NCBI RefSeq assembly: GCF_000423345.1
Contig: NZ_AUHU01000010.1
Location: 62,001-126,000 of the forward strand
DNA from: Marinimicrobium agarilyticum DSM 16975
GTDB lineage: Bacteria; Pseudomonadota; Gammaproteobacteria; Pseudomonadales; Cellvibrionaceae
DNA length: 64,000 nt
Direction: 5' to 3'
Below the pieces are notes generated by a model. The model did no database searches and had not been told where the DNA came from. It was given only the letters and a program-made list of their open reading frames with translations. A program made the translations under genes and the position numbers. Below, piece after piece: positions 26,424 to 37,000 of this stretch (position 1 is the stretch's first letter; each line of letters opens with the position of its first letter).

Positions 26424-28331
26424 TCAGCCGTGGCTGCGAGCCGCCCGTTCGCTCGCGTTCTTCGCCAGAGTAAAGCTAAAGGTGCTGCCCTCGCCGACCA
26501 CGGATTCACACCAGATTCGCCCCCCGTGACGGCGCACCAATGTTTTGACATACGCCAGCCCCATACCGTCGCCAGCGACTTCCGTATTACCGACGCGTCG
26601 GAACAGTTCAAATACCTTGGTAAGGTTACTGGGGTCAATTCCCGGCCCGTTATCACTGACATGGAAGGTCCAGTAGAGGTTGTTGTCCTCGCTTCGAATG
26701 ACCAGATGCCCCGGGGTCGTGTCCATGTATTTAACAGCGTTGTCCAGGAGATTGCGGAAAACCTGCTCCAGCGCGAATACATCTGCCGTGACGACGGGCA
26801 GTTCGCCGATGTCCACCTCAATCTCCTTGGCTTCCAGTTGATGCTTGAGGGAGGCGAGCTGCTCAGTGACTACCGCTTTGCTATCGACTGACTCCCACAC
26901 CAGCTCCCGACGACCCAACCGCGACAGCGCTAAAATGGCCTGAATTTGACGATCCATACTGGCAACGGAGGAGTGCATGAATTGCAATGCTTCGGGAATG
27001 TCCTGCTCCCATATAACGGCCGCCTCATCCCGAGTTGCCTGTGGCAGTGTTTGCAGCGTTGGCTCCAAAAGCGCCCTGAGTTCATCGTTGGAGTAACCGA
27101 GCTCGGTGGCGAAGCCTTTCAGGTTGACGAGCGGGGCCCGCAGGTCATGAGACACAATGTAGGCGAAAGCACGTACCTCCTCGCTGTTTTCCTGAACCTG
27201 CTCTATATAGAAACTGATGTCTTCCGCCATGGTGTTGAAGGTCTCGCCCACGCGGGAGATCTCATCGTCGGGCCTGGAGCCCAGATCCAGCCTGGCCGAG
27301 AAGTCTCCCTGAGCAAAGGCTCTCACCTTGCCACTCATTTCAACCAGGGGGCGCATCAGGTAAGTGACACTGACGTACAGCACCCCGCACAGAACCAACA
27401 CGCCCACCAGTGCCAGCAACGCCAGCTGGTAAGCAAGCCGATAAACCGGCGCCAACATTGACTCAAAAGGCACCTCCAAGACCAGGGTCCAGTCTTGGCC
27501 CTCATAACCCAGATGGCCCTTCTGGTGGACCGCTACCATTATGCTCGAAACTTCCTCGGGCTCATCCCGATTGTCCAGCACGATACTGCCCGAACGGGAG
27601 CTGAAGCCGGCTTTTTGCAAAATCGGCCATTCCGAGGCTTTTGAACCGACCCGGTCACGGTAGTGCGATGAGGCCGCAATAACGACGCCATCCGAGCGCA
27701 GCAGCTGCGCCCCCACATCACGATCCACGTCATCGAGCAGTTGGTTAACGGCGGGCCACGCATATTTGCCCAGCGCAACGCCGATAACATCACTTTCTTC
27801 CAGGCCGCCGGAATAAACGGGCGCGGTGAATATAAGAGACGCTGCTGCCCCCTCGCCCACGAACCTCAGTTCAGAGGAGTAAATCTCTCCCTTTTTGGCC
27901 GCCTGGAAAGCGGCATTGAACTCGGGGTGCTCCTGAACCAGGCGCCCGGCTCTTTCAGGCATATTGGAAACCAGCAGACGACCTTGATCGCTCAGAACAC
28001 TGACAATTTTCCAGGGTCCCGTGAGAAGGCTGATGCTTTCCAGATCATCTGACATTTCTGAAGCCTGGGGTGTCGACTCAGTACCACCCGCCGACAGGAA
28101 CTGAATCAGCGGGCGCTCCTGAGCCACTACCTGGATGCCCTGACGGGCCGAAAACAGGCTGCGATCGACGTCCTGCATCAGGTCCCGTGCCTTCGCAACC
28201 TGTTGCTTGGCAAGCTGGTCTTCGAGGCTGTGTTTGGCGACCTGATAAAACACGCCGCCAAAAACGAGCCACACCAGCCCGCTGGCCAGAGCCGTTATCA
28301 GGATCAACTTATGAGTAAAACCCAGTCTCAC
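26424..28331 (-). CDS. Membrane sensor histidine kinase
   Basis: A 635-residue inner-membrane kinase. A transmembrane segment at about residues 8-30 is followed by a large periplasmic region (to about 300) of Cache style, a second membrane segment (LALVGVLVLCGVLYVSVTYL), a HAMP linker, and the transmitter: H-box FAYIVSHDLRAPL with the phospho-His near residue 395, N-box NLLDNAVKYM, G-boxes DNGPGID and GDGMGLAYVKTL. The H-box style resembles phytochrome-like and Rcp1-partner kinases, which fits the adjacent single-domain regulator. Its ATG overlaps the stop of the binding-protein gene by four bases, so the two are translationally coupled and the binding protein may present ligand to it. Confidence 0.92.
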   Translation of the reverse strand: MRLGFTHKLILITALASGLVWLVFGGVFYQVAKHSLEDQLAKQQVAKARDLMQDVDRSLFSARQGIQVVAQERPLIQFLSAGGTESTPQASEMSDDLESISLLTGPWKIVSVLSDQGRLLVSNMPERAGRLVQEHPEFNAAFQAAKKGEIYSSELRFVGEGAAASLIFTAPVYSGGLEESDVIGVALGKYAWPAVNQLLDDVDRDVGAQLLRSDGVVIAASSHYRDRVGSKASEWPILQKAGFSSRSGSIVLDNRDEPEEVSSIMVAVHQKGHLGYEGQDWTLVLEVPFESMLAPVYRLAYQLALLALVGVLVLCGVLYVSVTYLMRPLVEMSGKVRAFAQGDFSARLDLGSRPDDEISRVGETFNTMAEDISFYIEQVQENSEEVRAFAYIVSHDLRAPLVNLKGFATELGYSNDELRALLEPTLQTLPQATRDEAAVIWEQDIPEALQFMHSSVASMDRQIQAILALSRLGRRELVWESVDSKAVVTEQLASLKHQLEAKEIEVDIGELPVVTADVFALEQVFRNLLDNAVKYMDTTPGHLVIRSEDNNLYWTFHVSDNGPGIDPSNLTKVFELFRRVGNTEVAGDGMGLAYVKTLVRRHGGRIWCESVVGEGSTFSFTLAKNASERAARSHG

Positions 28332-29359
28332 GGTGAATTCTCTTCGCGAGCCAGCTCCCGCACAAACCGCCCCTCCAGAACATCTTCCGGCGTCTGGACC
28401 GGCGCGCCCTCCCCGTATCGTTCGGTCAGAAAACGCTGGATTTTTCGGGCAGAGCCGAATAGCGACTCCAGGCCAGAGGCATAAGTAAAGGCCTGCACAT
28501 TATCACGCAGCCCCAGAATCTGATTGAGCTCGGCAAAAGCTTTGACCTCCTCCGGCGACACTTTCTGAGCCTCCGCCACAATTTCAAAGGCCGCCTCAGG
28601 GTGGGAGTGAATGAAGGTCGTGGCGCGCCACCAAACCTGAAGCAGGCGGTTGATGTCTTCCGGCCTTTCTTTGATAAATTCCCGGCGAAAGATCATGCCC
28701 GCGCTGATCAGACCCGGTGTCTGCGCAGTGTCGTAAAGAGGGTTGCCATTCTTCGCGGCGGCGGTGGCATAGGGCTCCCAGGTCATCACTGCGTCCACAT
28801 CTCCGGCGGAAAGGCGCTCCGCGGATTCTTCCGCGTCCATATCCACCAACGTTACGTCCTCAACGCCCATGCCGAAGCGTGACAGCATAACGTCGAGGGC
28901 ATAGACCAGGGCCGTTTCTTCAGGTACGCCAATACGCTTGCCCCTGAGCTGCTCGACGGTATTGATGGCGGAAGACCCCACTAGAGACTCCGATCCCCGG
29001 GATTCGTCTGTGGCCAACACCATAACCACCTCCGCCCCCTCCTGACTCATCTGCATCACGTCAAAAAGCCAGACCGCCAGCGTATCTACGCGGTCGTCCA
29101 CCACACCGGCCACGGCCCCATAATAGTCTTGGTTGGCATCAATAAAAGTGACCTCCAAGCCGGCCTCTTCGAACCAGCCTTTATAGCGCGCGATATCTAT
29201 CCAGTACATGCCGGGCCAGTAATAGGTGGCAATGCGCATGGGGTCTTTGGACTGGGCTCTTTCCGCTCCCTGAAAGGGGAAAGACAACAAAAGGGCAAGT
29301 GCCATCACCGCGCCGACGGCGGCCAACACCGATGAGACTATTTTGGTGTTTTTAGTCAT
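28328..29359 (-). CDS. NMT1/SsuA-like periplasmic binding protein
   Basis: A 343-residue type 2 periplasmic binding protein of the NMT1/TauA/SsuA style. The start at 29359 (MTKNTKIVSSVLAAVG) gives an N-terminal hydrophobic segment that may be a cleaved signal or a membrane anchor; a longer frame adds 16 residues without a ribosome-binding site. Family features are MRIATYYWPGMYWIDIARYKGWFEEAGLEV at the start of the mature part, the hinge region LRGKRIGVPEETALVYALDVML and DVDAVMTWEP. Homologues bind alkanesulfonates, nitrate or pyrimidine precursors. No ABC permease or ATPase is adjacent. Overlap with the sensor kinase argues for a sensory role; the ligand is unknown. Confidence 0.85.
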   Translation of the reverse strand: MTKNTKIVSSVLAAVGAVMALALLLSFPFQGAERAQSKDPMRIATYYWPGMYWIDIARYKGWFEEAGLEVTFIDANQDYYGAVAGVVDDRVDTLAVWLFDVMQMSQEGAEVVMVLATDESRGSESLVGSSAINTVEQLRGKRIGVPEETALVYALDVMLSRFGMGVEDVTLVDMDAEESAERLSAGDVDAVMTWEPYATAAAKNGNPLYDTAQTPGLISAGMIFRREFIKERPEDINRLLQVWWRATTFIHSHPEAAFEIVAEAQKVSPEEVKAFAELNQILGLRDNVQAFTYASGLESLFGSARKIQRFLTERYGEGAPVQTPEDVLEGRFVRELAREENSP

Positions 29360-29507
29360 GCTGAACCTGCCCCTCAAAACGCTGACACATGGTTCAACAG
29401 AAACCAAGAACCACGAGACCTACTGCCATGCTTTCAGCGTAGAACAAATACCGCAATGAGTCCAAACGCGTGGCAGTGGTCCCACGTGCCTTACGGATAC
29501 ACGAGCT

Positions 29508-31019
29508 CTAGCCTTTCTCCGCTGGACAGTGACGGGCGATAAAGTCCGCGTGCGAAGGCATATACTCCACTGAGCGCTGAATGACCTGGCGGATGTTCTT
29601 CAGGCGATGAGCGATCTCCTCTTTGGGCAGAGCATCCACGAGCGGGTGATAGGCGCGGGGGCGCAGGCCCTGGCCGTGCATGACTTCAAGCCAGCTCAGA
29701 TCGTTGAACAGTTCCTCGTTGGTGCGAAAGATGCGGCCGTTTTTCTGATATTGGTCGATTTTCTGCTGGAGCGTGTCGGGAATCGACATGGTGCGGCAGT
29801 AGTTCCAGAACTCGGAATCATCCCGCCGCGTAATGCAGTAGTGGGCGATCAGAAAGTCCCGGATACGGTCGTACTCAAAATTGACCTGGCGGTTGTATTC
29901 GTCAATGTCTTCCCGATCAAAGTGGCGGTTGGGGAACAGGCTCATCAATTTCGCAATGCCGGACTGGACCAAGTGGATACTGGTGGACTCCAGCGGTTCC
30001 ATAAAACCACCCGCCAGCCCAAGGGCGACACAGTTCTTGTTCCAGAAGCGTTTGCGCTTTCCGGTGGTAAATCGCAAGGGTTTAGGGTCCGCCAGGGGCT
30101 CTCCATCGAGATTATTCAGCAGAACATGGGTGGCCTCGTCCTCGCTGATGTACTGGCTGCTATAGACGTGACCGTTGCCGGTGCGATGCTGCAATGGGAT
30201 ACGCCACTGCCAACCGGCCTTGTGAGCGGTGGAACGGGTATAGGGGGTGGGGTCCGCGACTTTGGTGCACGGCACGGCGACGGCTCGGTCGCACGGTAAC
30301 CAGTGGGTCCAGTCTTCGTAGCCGGTTTTGAGCGCCCCCTCGATCAACAGCCCCCGGAAACCGGAGCAGTCGATAAACAGGTCGGCATCGACGGTATCGC
30401 CGTCTTCCAGAGTAACGGATTCGATAAAGCCATCGTCCGGGTTCAGTTGTACATCGACAATTTTCCCCTCGCGCCGACGCACCCCCCGCTCCATGGCGAA
30501 GTCCCGCAGGAACATGGCGTAGAGGGCGGCATCGAAGTGAAAGGCGTAGGCGATGTCCGACAACGGCGAATTGCCGGCATCCACGGGCCGCATGAAACGC
30601 CCCTGCTCGGCCGCCAGGCAGTTGAGCGTATATTGATCAATATCCGGCGCTTCGCCCGCCTGATGCATTTTCAACCAATAATGATAAAAGGAAATGCCCT
30701 CCATATCCTTGCCGACACCGCCAAAAGCATGAAGATACTTCTCACCAAGATGCCCCCAGTTCACGAACTGGATACCCAGCTTGAAGGTCCCCTGGGTTTT
30801 GCGAACGAACTCGTTCTCATCCAGCCCCAACATCTGATTGAACAGCTGGATCTGCGGGATGGTCGCCTCACCGACACCGACAGTGCCAATGGCATCAGAC
30901 TCGATCAGTTGAATGTCGCAATACTGATTCTTCAGCACCCGAGCCATCGCCGCGGCCGCCATCCAACCGGCGGTGCCGCCGCCGACGATCAAAATTTTTC
31001 GAATTCGGTTGTCTGTCAT
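29508..31019 (-). CDS. Flavin-dependent tryptophan halogenase-family protein A
   Basis: A 503-residue flavoprotein of the tryptophan halogenase family. The FAD-binding GGGTAGWM (residues 13-20), GVGEATIP, catalytic Lys80 (GTFKLGIQF), the signature WQWRIP (270-275) and catalytic Glu344 followed by Ser-Thr (PLESTSIH) are all present, so it could generate or use a hypohalous species at Lys. Reduced FAD would have to come from a separate reductase, not seen here. It is the last of three halogenase-family genes downstream of a TonB receptor, five bases after the previous one. In such receptor-linked paralogues the real substrate and even halogenation are unproven; tryptophan is only the family name. 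Confidence 0.9.
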   Translation of the reverse strand: MTDNRIRKILIVGGGTAGWMAAAAMARVLKNQYCDIQLIESDAIGTVGVGEATIPQIQLFNQMLGLDENEFVRKTQGTFKLGIQFVNWGHLGEKYLHAFGGVGKDMEGISFYHYWLKMHQAGEAPDIDQYTLNCLAAEQGRFMRPVDAGNSPLSDIAYAFHFDAALYAMFLRDFAMERGVRRREGKIVDVQLNPDDGFIESVTLEDGDTVDADLFIDCSGFRGLLIEGALKTGYEDWTHWLPCDRAVAVPCTKVADPTPYTRSTAHKAGWQWRIPLQHRTGNGHVYSSQYISEDEATHVLLNNLDGEPLADPKPLRFTTGKRKRFWNKNCVALGLAGGFMEPLESTSIHLVQSGIAKLMSLFPNRHFDREDIDEYNRQVNFEYDRIRDFLIAHYCITRRDDSEFWNYCRTMSIPDTLQQKIDQYQKNGRIFRTNEELFNDLSWLEVMHGQGLRPRAYHPLVDALPKEEIAHRLKNIRQVIQRSVEYMPSHADFIARHCPAEKG

Positions 31020-31024
31020 TACAC

Positions 31025-32497
31025 CTATTTAACCTCGTTGCCCAAGCCTTTGTCAGAGCCTTTTAACACCGACGTCAGTGTCGGCATCGTCTCGGCCACT
31101 TTCACCAGCGTCCGATAAATTGTGTCATGTTTGTCTTGCAAGCGCTCAACCCCGATATCCGCCAGGGTCACGTCGTAACCCTTGGGGTGCCACCCCAGAC
31201 CCAGCGCCAGCGCCACCCAGGCTTCGTCGCTGAGTACTTCGTCGTCCCGACGCCAAAGTCGGCCGAAAGTACGAAACACCGACAGGCGCCACTGCAACGA
31301 CTCGGGCAGTGACGCCTCGTCGCATTCGACGTTCGCCGCGTGCATCCAGTGCACCTCGTTCAGAATCTCATAGAGCCCTTGCCGGCGTCGGTTGTACTCC
31401 GCTCTCAGTGCCGGCCGGCCGGTAGCGTCCGGTAACAACTCCAGCCACAGCAACAGACAGCGAGAGGCCCAGAACCATTCCGACAGAGCCAACTCCCCCG
31501 GAAGGGCATCGGCGTGACCCAACGCCAGGCAATTGTGAGCCCAACCACTGGCACGACGACCGGCTCCGAGCACCTCCACCGTCGCCGCCTCGCCGCAGGC
31601 TCCCAGCTCCTGTTGGAGTTGCTCGAGCGCCGCCTCATCACGCACCCAGCAGTCCACCACCCGGCGACCCTGCAAACCGGCACGGCGCCGCCACCCCCAG
31701 GGCTCACGGCTCATCTGCGCGCGCGGTTGCCACGGGTGCTCCGCGGCCTCCTGATAGGTCAGGCGGTAGCGCCAAGGGGCTACCCCGCTCTGCTCGAACG
31801 GAACCCCGAGCGCCTCGCCCAGCAATAAGGCCGACTCCCCGGTGGCATCCACAAAAAAGTCACCCGCGACTTCGGTGCCTTCATCAACACTCAAATGCCG
31901 GATGCCGCTGTCAGGGTCTCCATTAACCTCAAACGTTTTGCAGTGCAGACACTCGACCCCCAGCGAGCGGGCGAACTCGCCCAGACACCGAGCCAGTGCC
32001 GCGCGGTCCAGGTGTAAGCCGTAGCGCAAGGTCGATTTTGCCGAGCGCGGGTCATCCACCGGGAAGTCAAACCGCCCTCTTCGGGCCGCCTGAGTCGCCA
32101 GGAAGTGATTGGCGAACGCACGCTGCTCCGCGCCCTGAAACCGCTTGAAAAACTCCTGCTCGAAAGGCGCGGGCGAGGGCCGGATACCGTGGGTACCATA
32201 GGGCAGGAAGAAGGTTCCCGCTCCCGTCCGGTACTCTGTGCCCAGACTGTAGAGCCCCTCGCAGGCCCGAACCAACTCGCTCTCGGGATACCCCATCATG
32301 GCCAACCAGCGTCCCAGGGCGGGATCGGCCACTTCGACGCCGCCCTCCTGAGAGCCTCGCCCGGTCTCGGGGCGTACCCACATCACCTGGCAGGCGTGCG
32401 GCCTCAGCAGGCGCGCGAGTGTGACGGCAGCGCCGGCGGCCACAAGCCCGTCGCCGACCACCACAAGGCGCTGAAGCGCTCTCGGTTCACTGCCCAT
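31025..32497 (-). CDS. Degenerate tryptophan halogenase-family protein, catalytic residues lost
   Basis: A 490-residue protein aligning along its length with its two neighbours but diverged at every key site. The FAD motif is GDGLVAAG instead of GGGTAGW. At the catalytic Lys position Ser84 is found ([13 protein letters not shown] against [13 protein letters not shown]). The W-x-W is kept (267-269), but the following Ile-Pro is Arg-Arg. The PLEST segment with the catalytic Glu is replaced (GELALS). The frame is intact and long, so it is not a decaying pseudogene but probably a non-halogenating partner or a flavoprotein of different function. It overlaps the upstream halogenase gene by 11 bases and precedes the next by 5, so it is made together with them. 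Confidence 0.8.
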   Translation of the reverse strand: MGSEPRALQRLVVVGDGLVAAGAAVTLARLLRPHACQVMWVRPETGRGSQEGGVEVADPALGRWLAMMGYPESELVRACEGLYSLGTEYRTGAGTFFLPYGTHGIRPSPAPFEQEFFKRFQGAEQRAFANHFLATQAARRGRFDFPVDDPRSAKSTLRYGLHLDRAALARCLGEFARSLGVECLHCKTFEVNGDPDSGIRHLSVDEGTEVAGDFFVDATGESALLLGEALGVPFEQSGVAPWRYRLTYQEAAEHPWQPRAQMSREPWGWRRRAGLQGRRVVDCWVRDEAALEQLQQELGACGEAATVEVLGAGRRASGWAHNCLALGHADALPGELALSEWFWASRCLLLWLELLPDATGRPALRAEYNRRRQGLYEILNEVHWMHAANVECDEASLPESLQWRLSVFRTFGRLWRRDDEVLSDEAWVALALGLGWHPKGYDVTLADIGVERLQDKHDTIYRTLVKVAETMPTLTSVLKGSDKGLGNEVK

Positions 32498-34025
32498 GGC
32501 GCTCTCCGTATAGATTCATCGCCGCTGGTGGCTCCCGCTTCAAGCCGCCGCGGAGAATGACCTCGCGGTGCTCGGGGGCACCCCGCGCCAGCTCGCGTAA
32601 TCGAGCGGCCATGGCCTCAAGCGAACGAACCATGGTCGTCTGCGCCGCCGGCATCGCGCGGGAATCCCACCCCTCTGGCGACAACCCTTGTCCGAGGTAT
32701 ACTGCCAACCAGCTCGGCTGAGCGAACAACCCCTGCTCGTAATGTTCCACCGTGGAGGACTCCCGAAAGAGGTCGATTTTCCGCTTCAGTCCGTCAGGGA
32801 TGTCCATTGACGCACAGCCGTTCCAAAACGCCGAGTCAGTGCGGCGGTTCAGATGATAATGCAGAATCAAAAAATCCCGGACCCGTCGATACTCCAACCC
32901 CATCCACCGGTTAAAGGCCTCGCGACTGAACGTCTGATCCCGCGCTGCGGGAAAAAACTCCACACACTTGATAATCGCCATTTGTATCAAGTAAATACTG
33001 GTGGATTCCAGCGGCTCCAGAAAGCCGCTGGACAGCCCAATGGCAACGCAATTTTTCTCCCAACTGCGGGCCCGGCACCCCGCCTCAAAGCGAATCAGGT
33101 TCGGCTCTGACAGGGGGTGACTGTTGAGCGACTGGCGCAGTTGCTCGCAGGCTTCGTCGTCGCCGAGAAAATCGCTGGCATAGACCTGACCGTTACCCGT
33201 GCGATGCTGCAGAGGGATGCGCCACTGCCAGCCGGTCGCGGTCGCCGTGGAGCGGGTATACGACGGCGGGGTGTCGAGGGGTTCACTGGCCATGGCCACC
33301 GCGCGGTCACAGGGTAACCATCGCTTCCAACTCTCGAAAGGCACGCCCAGCGTCTGGCCCAGCAGCAGGGAGCGAAAACCGGAGCAGTCGATAAACAGAT
33401 CGCCCTCAACTCGCACTCCCGACTCAAGCACCACCGCTTCAATGCGACCGTCCTCCGGGGCCTGAACAACGCGACTGACTTTGCCCTCCCGACGGGTCAC
33501 ATGGCGCGCCTCGGCATAGCGGCGCAAAAACAGCGCATAGCGCGAAGCGTCCAGGTGAAAGGCATAGCCGTAGCCAAGGTCAGAATCCGGAGGCGGTGGC
33601 GCAAAACGGTCGGCGCGCGCAAGCTGGGCGGCCAGCGAGAAGGAATCCAGGCTGAGATTGGGCAGCGCCCCTCGGGCGCTCAGCCAGTGATGATGAAAAT
33701 CAACGCCGCCCATATCCGGGCCAAAAGCGCTGAAGGGATGCATGTAACGGCTCGAGGCCTCGCCCCAGCCGACAAACTCGATGGCCAGCTTGTAAGTGGC
33801 CTGCGTCGCCTCGATAAATTGCCGCTCGTCAATACCCAGTAGCTGGTTGAAGTAGCGGATATGGGGAATGGTGGCTTCGCCGACGCCCACCGTGCCAATT
33901 TGTTCGGACTCCACCAGCGTAATCGAACAGCCCGAGGGAAGCAGGCGGGCGAATGCGGCGGCCGTCATCCAGCCGGCCGTGCCGCCTCCAACAATCACGA
34001 CTTGCTTTTCGAGTGAAGTCACCAT
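32487..34025 (-). CDS. Flavin-dependent tryptophan halogenase-family protein B
   Basis: A 512-residue member of the tryptophan halogenase family. The ATG at 34025 gives [19 protein letters not shown]; an upstream TTG in frame would start inside a terminator hairpin and is rejected. [15 protein letters not shown], catalytic Lys79 (ATYKLAIEF), WQWRIP and PLESTSIY with the catalytic Glu are intact. It is the first gene after the TonB receptor at 34099 and begins only 19 bases after an intrinsic terminator, so the three-gene halogenase unit probably depends on partial read-through from the receptor. Substrate unknown; a surface-derived ligand imported by the receptor is the contextual guess. Confidence 0.9.
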   Translation of the reverse strand: MVTSLEKQVVIVGGGTAGWMTAAAFARLLPSGCSITLVESEQIGTVGVGEATIPHIRYFNQLLGIDERQFIEATQATYKLAIEFVGWGEASSRYMHPFSAFGPDMGGVDFHHHWLSARGALPNLSLDSFSLAAQLARADRFAPPPPDSDLGYGYAFHLDASRYALFLRRYAEARHVTRREGKVSRVVQAPEDGRIEAVVLESGVRVEGDLFIDCSGFRSLLLGQTLGVPFESWKRWLPCDRAVAMASEPLDTPPSYTRSTATATGWQWRIPLQHRTGNGQVYASDFLGDDEACEQLRQSLNSHPLSEPNLIRFEAGCRARSWEKNCVAIGLSSGFLEPLESTSIYLIQMAIIKCVEFFPAARDQTFSREAFNRWMGLEYRRVRDFLILHYHLNRRTDSAFWNGCASMDIPDGLKRKIDLFRESSTVEHYEQGLFAQPSWLAVYLGQGLSPEGWDSRAMPAAQTTMVRSLEAMAARLRELARGAPEHREVILRGGLKREPPAAMNLYGERHGQ

Positions 34026-34043
34026 GGGCGTCTCTGCTTTTCC

Positions 34044-34073
34044 AAAAAAAAGGCGCAACCCGGAGGTTGCGCC
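34044..34073 (-). terminator. Intrinsic terminator between TonB receptor 3 and the halogenase unit
   Basis: On the minus strand a perfect 9-bp stem (GGCGCAACC with GGTTGCGCC, 4-base loop) is followed by eight T. It begins 26 bases after the receptor stop codon and ends 19 bases before the halogenase ATG. Confidence 0.93.
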
Positions 34074-34098
34074 TTTCTTGGCCTCAGATCAATCCGTC

Positions 34099-37000
34099 TT
34101 AGTAGACGTATTTCACCGTGAAGGCCAGGCGACGGTCACTGACGAACCAGGAACGACCGGTCTCGCGACCATTTTCGTCCAGTGTCATCAATGTTTTCGT
34201 CTCGGTGTTGAGCAAGTTAGTGGCCTGCAACCCAAGAGTGATCTCATCGGTCAGGTTGTAGGACACAGAACCGTCCAGGAAGCCGGCATCGTCGTTCCAG
34301 ATCGGTTGGCCACTGATCACATCACGAGTGGTCACCAGATACTTGGAGCGCCAGTTGTAGGCCAGACGGGCTGCCCAGTCGTTCTTCTCGTACATCAACA
34401 CCAGGTTGGCCGTGTGCTCGGACTGACCGCGCAGCGGCAGGCCTTCGAGCAGGCTCAAGTCAACCACTTCCAGACCGGGCTGAGGAGTTTCCGTTTCCTC
34501 TTCCGCTTCGGTGGCAATACCGCTTCCGGAGAAGTTCGGTACACCTTCTGAATCAATAAAGGTGTAGTTCGCCTGAACACCAAAACCATCCCAGGGCTCG
34601 GGCAGCATATCGTAGAACTGCTGGTACGCAATTTCGATACCCTGCATCGTGCCTTCTTCACCGTTACGGGTGGTAGTGAAGTCCACGGTCTGGCTCACTC
34701 CGGTTGACGGGTTAGTGAAGGTTCTTGGCAGCGCCCCCTCAATAAAGAAGTTGCTCAGATCTTTATAGAAGATGCTGGCGGTCAAGGAGCCGACCGGTGC
34801 GAAGTACCACTCCAGAGACGCGTCGTACTGAATGGACTCCATCGGCTGCAGCGCGGGGTTGCCACCGCTGCCGGTCCAGACCACGTCATTCACATCCAGA
34901 ATGTTGACACCGTCATCCACCGGACCGGGCTCAACCGTTTCGCTGGTGTCGGTTTCACGAGTCACCACCAACTGCCGAGCGCCGAGCACCGCCTGGTTAC
35001 GAACCTCCGACATATCCGGTAGAGCGATGGCCTTGGCAACCGCAAAACGGGAAATCAGGTCGTCGGTCAGCTCAACCTTCAGGTTGAAGCTGGGAAGAAC
35101 GCCGTCCCAAGACGCGCTGTCTTCCTGATACTCGTCCACGTTGTTGCCAAAGTTCTGTTCAGTCTCGGACAACCAGTTATTGGCATCGCGGGAGTAGGAC
35201 ATGAGGTCGTTCACCTCATCCAGCCAGTCCTGCTCGCTGGGGAACAGGCCGGGATCAAACGGACCCACTTCCTCTTCCGCCCACTTGCGAATGGCACCGC
35301 TGTCGGCCAAGTCGGTGGGCGCCCCTTCCGGGTACGCCTGGCCGATCATGTCCGGATACTGAATAGAACCGATGGCATCACGAGTCAGCTCGACATAACG
35401 CAGACCGACGTTACCCGAGAAGCGCAGGGCGGTGGCATCGGAACCGAAGTCCACACGAACGTAGGCCGCCTTGTTGGTCTCGGTGGTATCGTAGATCTCC
35501 GCGTCGGTGAAGTAGGTGTTATTGCCATCTACTTCCGGGCGCAGGTTGGCCGGATCCCAGGCGCCTTCGGCTCCGGGGTTGTTCTGCGGCACGGTGCGAC
35601 CGGCAATCACTTCCTTCAGAAACTCTTCTTTCGGGAAGATGAAACCGTCACCGGGAATGTTAACCACATCACCGCGATGGAAGTCGGACCAGTCCACGTA
35701 CTCGTAGGCATCGCGCAACTCTTCGGTTTCAGACAGCCAAAGCGCGCCTTCACCCCCATTGGGAGCCCACTCCGCACCGATGCTACCCCAGTTATAAGGC
35801 GTGGTGCGAACGATCTGATTACGATCCGCAAAGCGAACACCAGCCTTCACGGAGCGGAAGAAATCCGAGTTATCCAGGAAATGGGTCACATCGAACCGGG
35901 CGGCTTTGGACTCACCCTCGGAGCGCTCGTAGTGGTCCATCGCCGAACGCCACCAGTAGGAGTCCAGGTCCTGGAAGTAGTTGCTGTCACCATTGGGGTC
36001 ATTGGAGAAGCCGGGGAAATCTTCGGTATAGTACTCGGGGTTGGCATCACGACGGCCGTCCCAGGGCTCAACCACCGCCAGGCGCGGAGTGTCGTCACCC
36101 GACATGTCGAAGTTCTGCAGGGCATAGAAGCCATTGGCGACCTGCAGATCGTCGTCTTCGGTGGTCGCTTCCACCAGTTGGAAGTCACCCTCGAATTCCC
36201 AGGCGTCACTCGGGGTCCACTTCACGTTGAAGCTCAGGTCATCAACGATGGTGCGAGTATCCTTATAGCGGGTATCTGCCTGGTACTTCTGACCAAAGTA
36301 ATCGTTCTGGGTTACGTAATCTTCAGGAGCGTCACCTTCGCCGGACCAGCCGCGTGGCACACGACCTTCACCGCCGCGCCAGCCACCACCATCGGTAATG
36401 TAGCCAGACTCAAAGATTCCCATTTCATCAAAAGCAAACTCGGTGCCGGGGTACGGACGAGCCCGACGGGTTTCGCTGACGGAACCATCATCGTTCTCTT
36501 CGCCGTAGCCACCCTGGTACTTGACGGCATTTTCTTTCCAGCTCAAGCGGGCGTCGGAGCGGATAAATTCTGCGGTGGCTTCCCACTCTTCGTTGGGGCT
36601 TGCCCACTGGAAGGAGGTTGCGAAACCCTTACGGATCCGCTCATCTTCTTTGGTAAAGAAGTTGGAGCCGTTGGTCATCCACACCTGGTTATCAGCATCA
36701 GCCACGCTGGAGGGCGCGCCCAGAGTATCGGCATTGTATTTCACAAAGGCGTCACTCTGAATACCGTTGGATTCCCCAATCAGCTCAGAGTAGGAGGCGT
36801 TGAGCAGCCAGCCAAACTCGCCCATGTCTTCGGTCAGCCAGCGGTTGCTGTACAGCGCGGAGAAGGTCGGGGAGCTCTCTTCGGCCATATCGCCGTAAGA
36901 GACATCGCCGGTGAAGGCGATCATCTGGCCGTCTTGGTCAAAGGGCTTGCGGGTGCGCAGACTCACGGTACCGCCAATACCACCTTCAATCATGTCGGCG

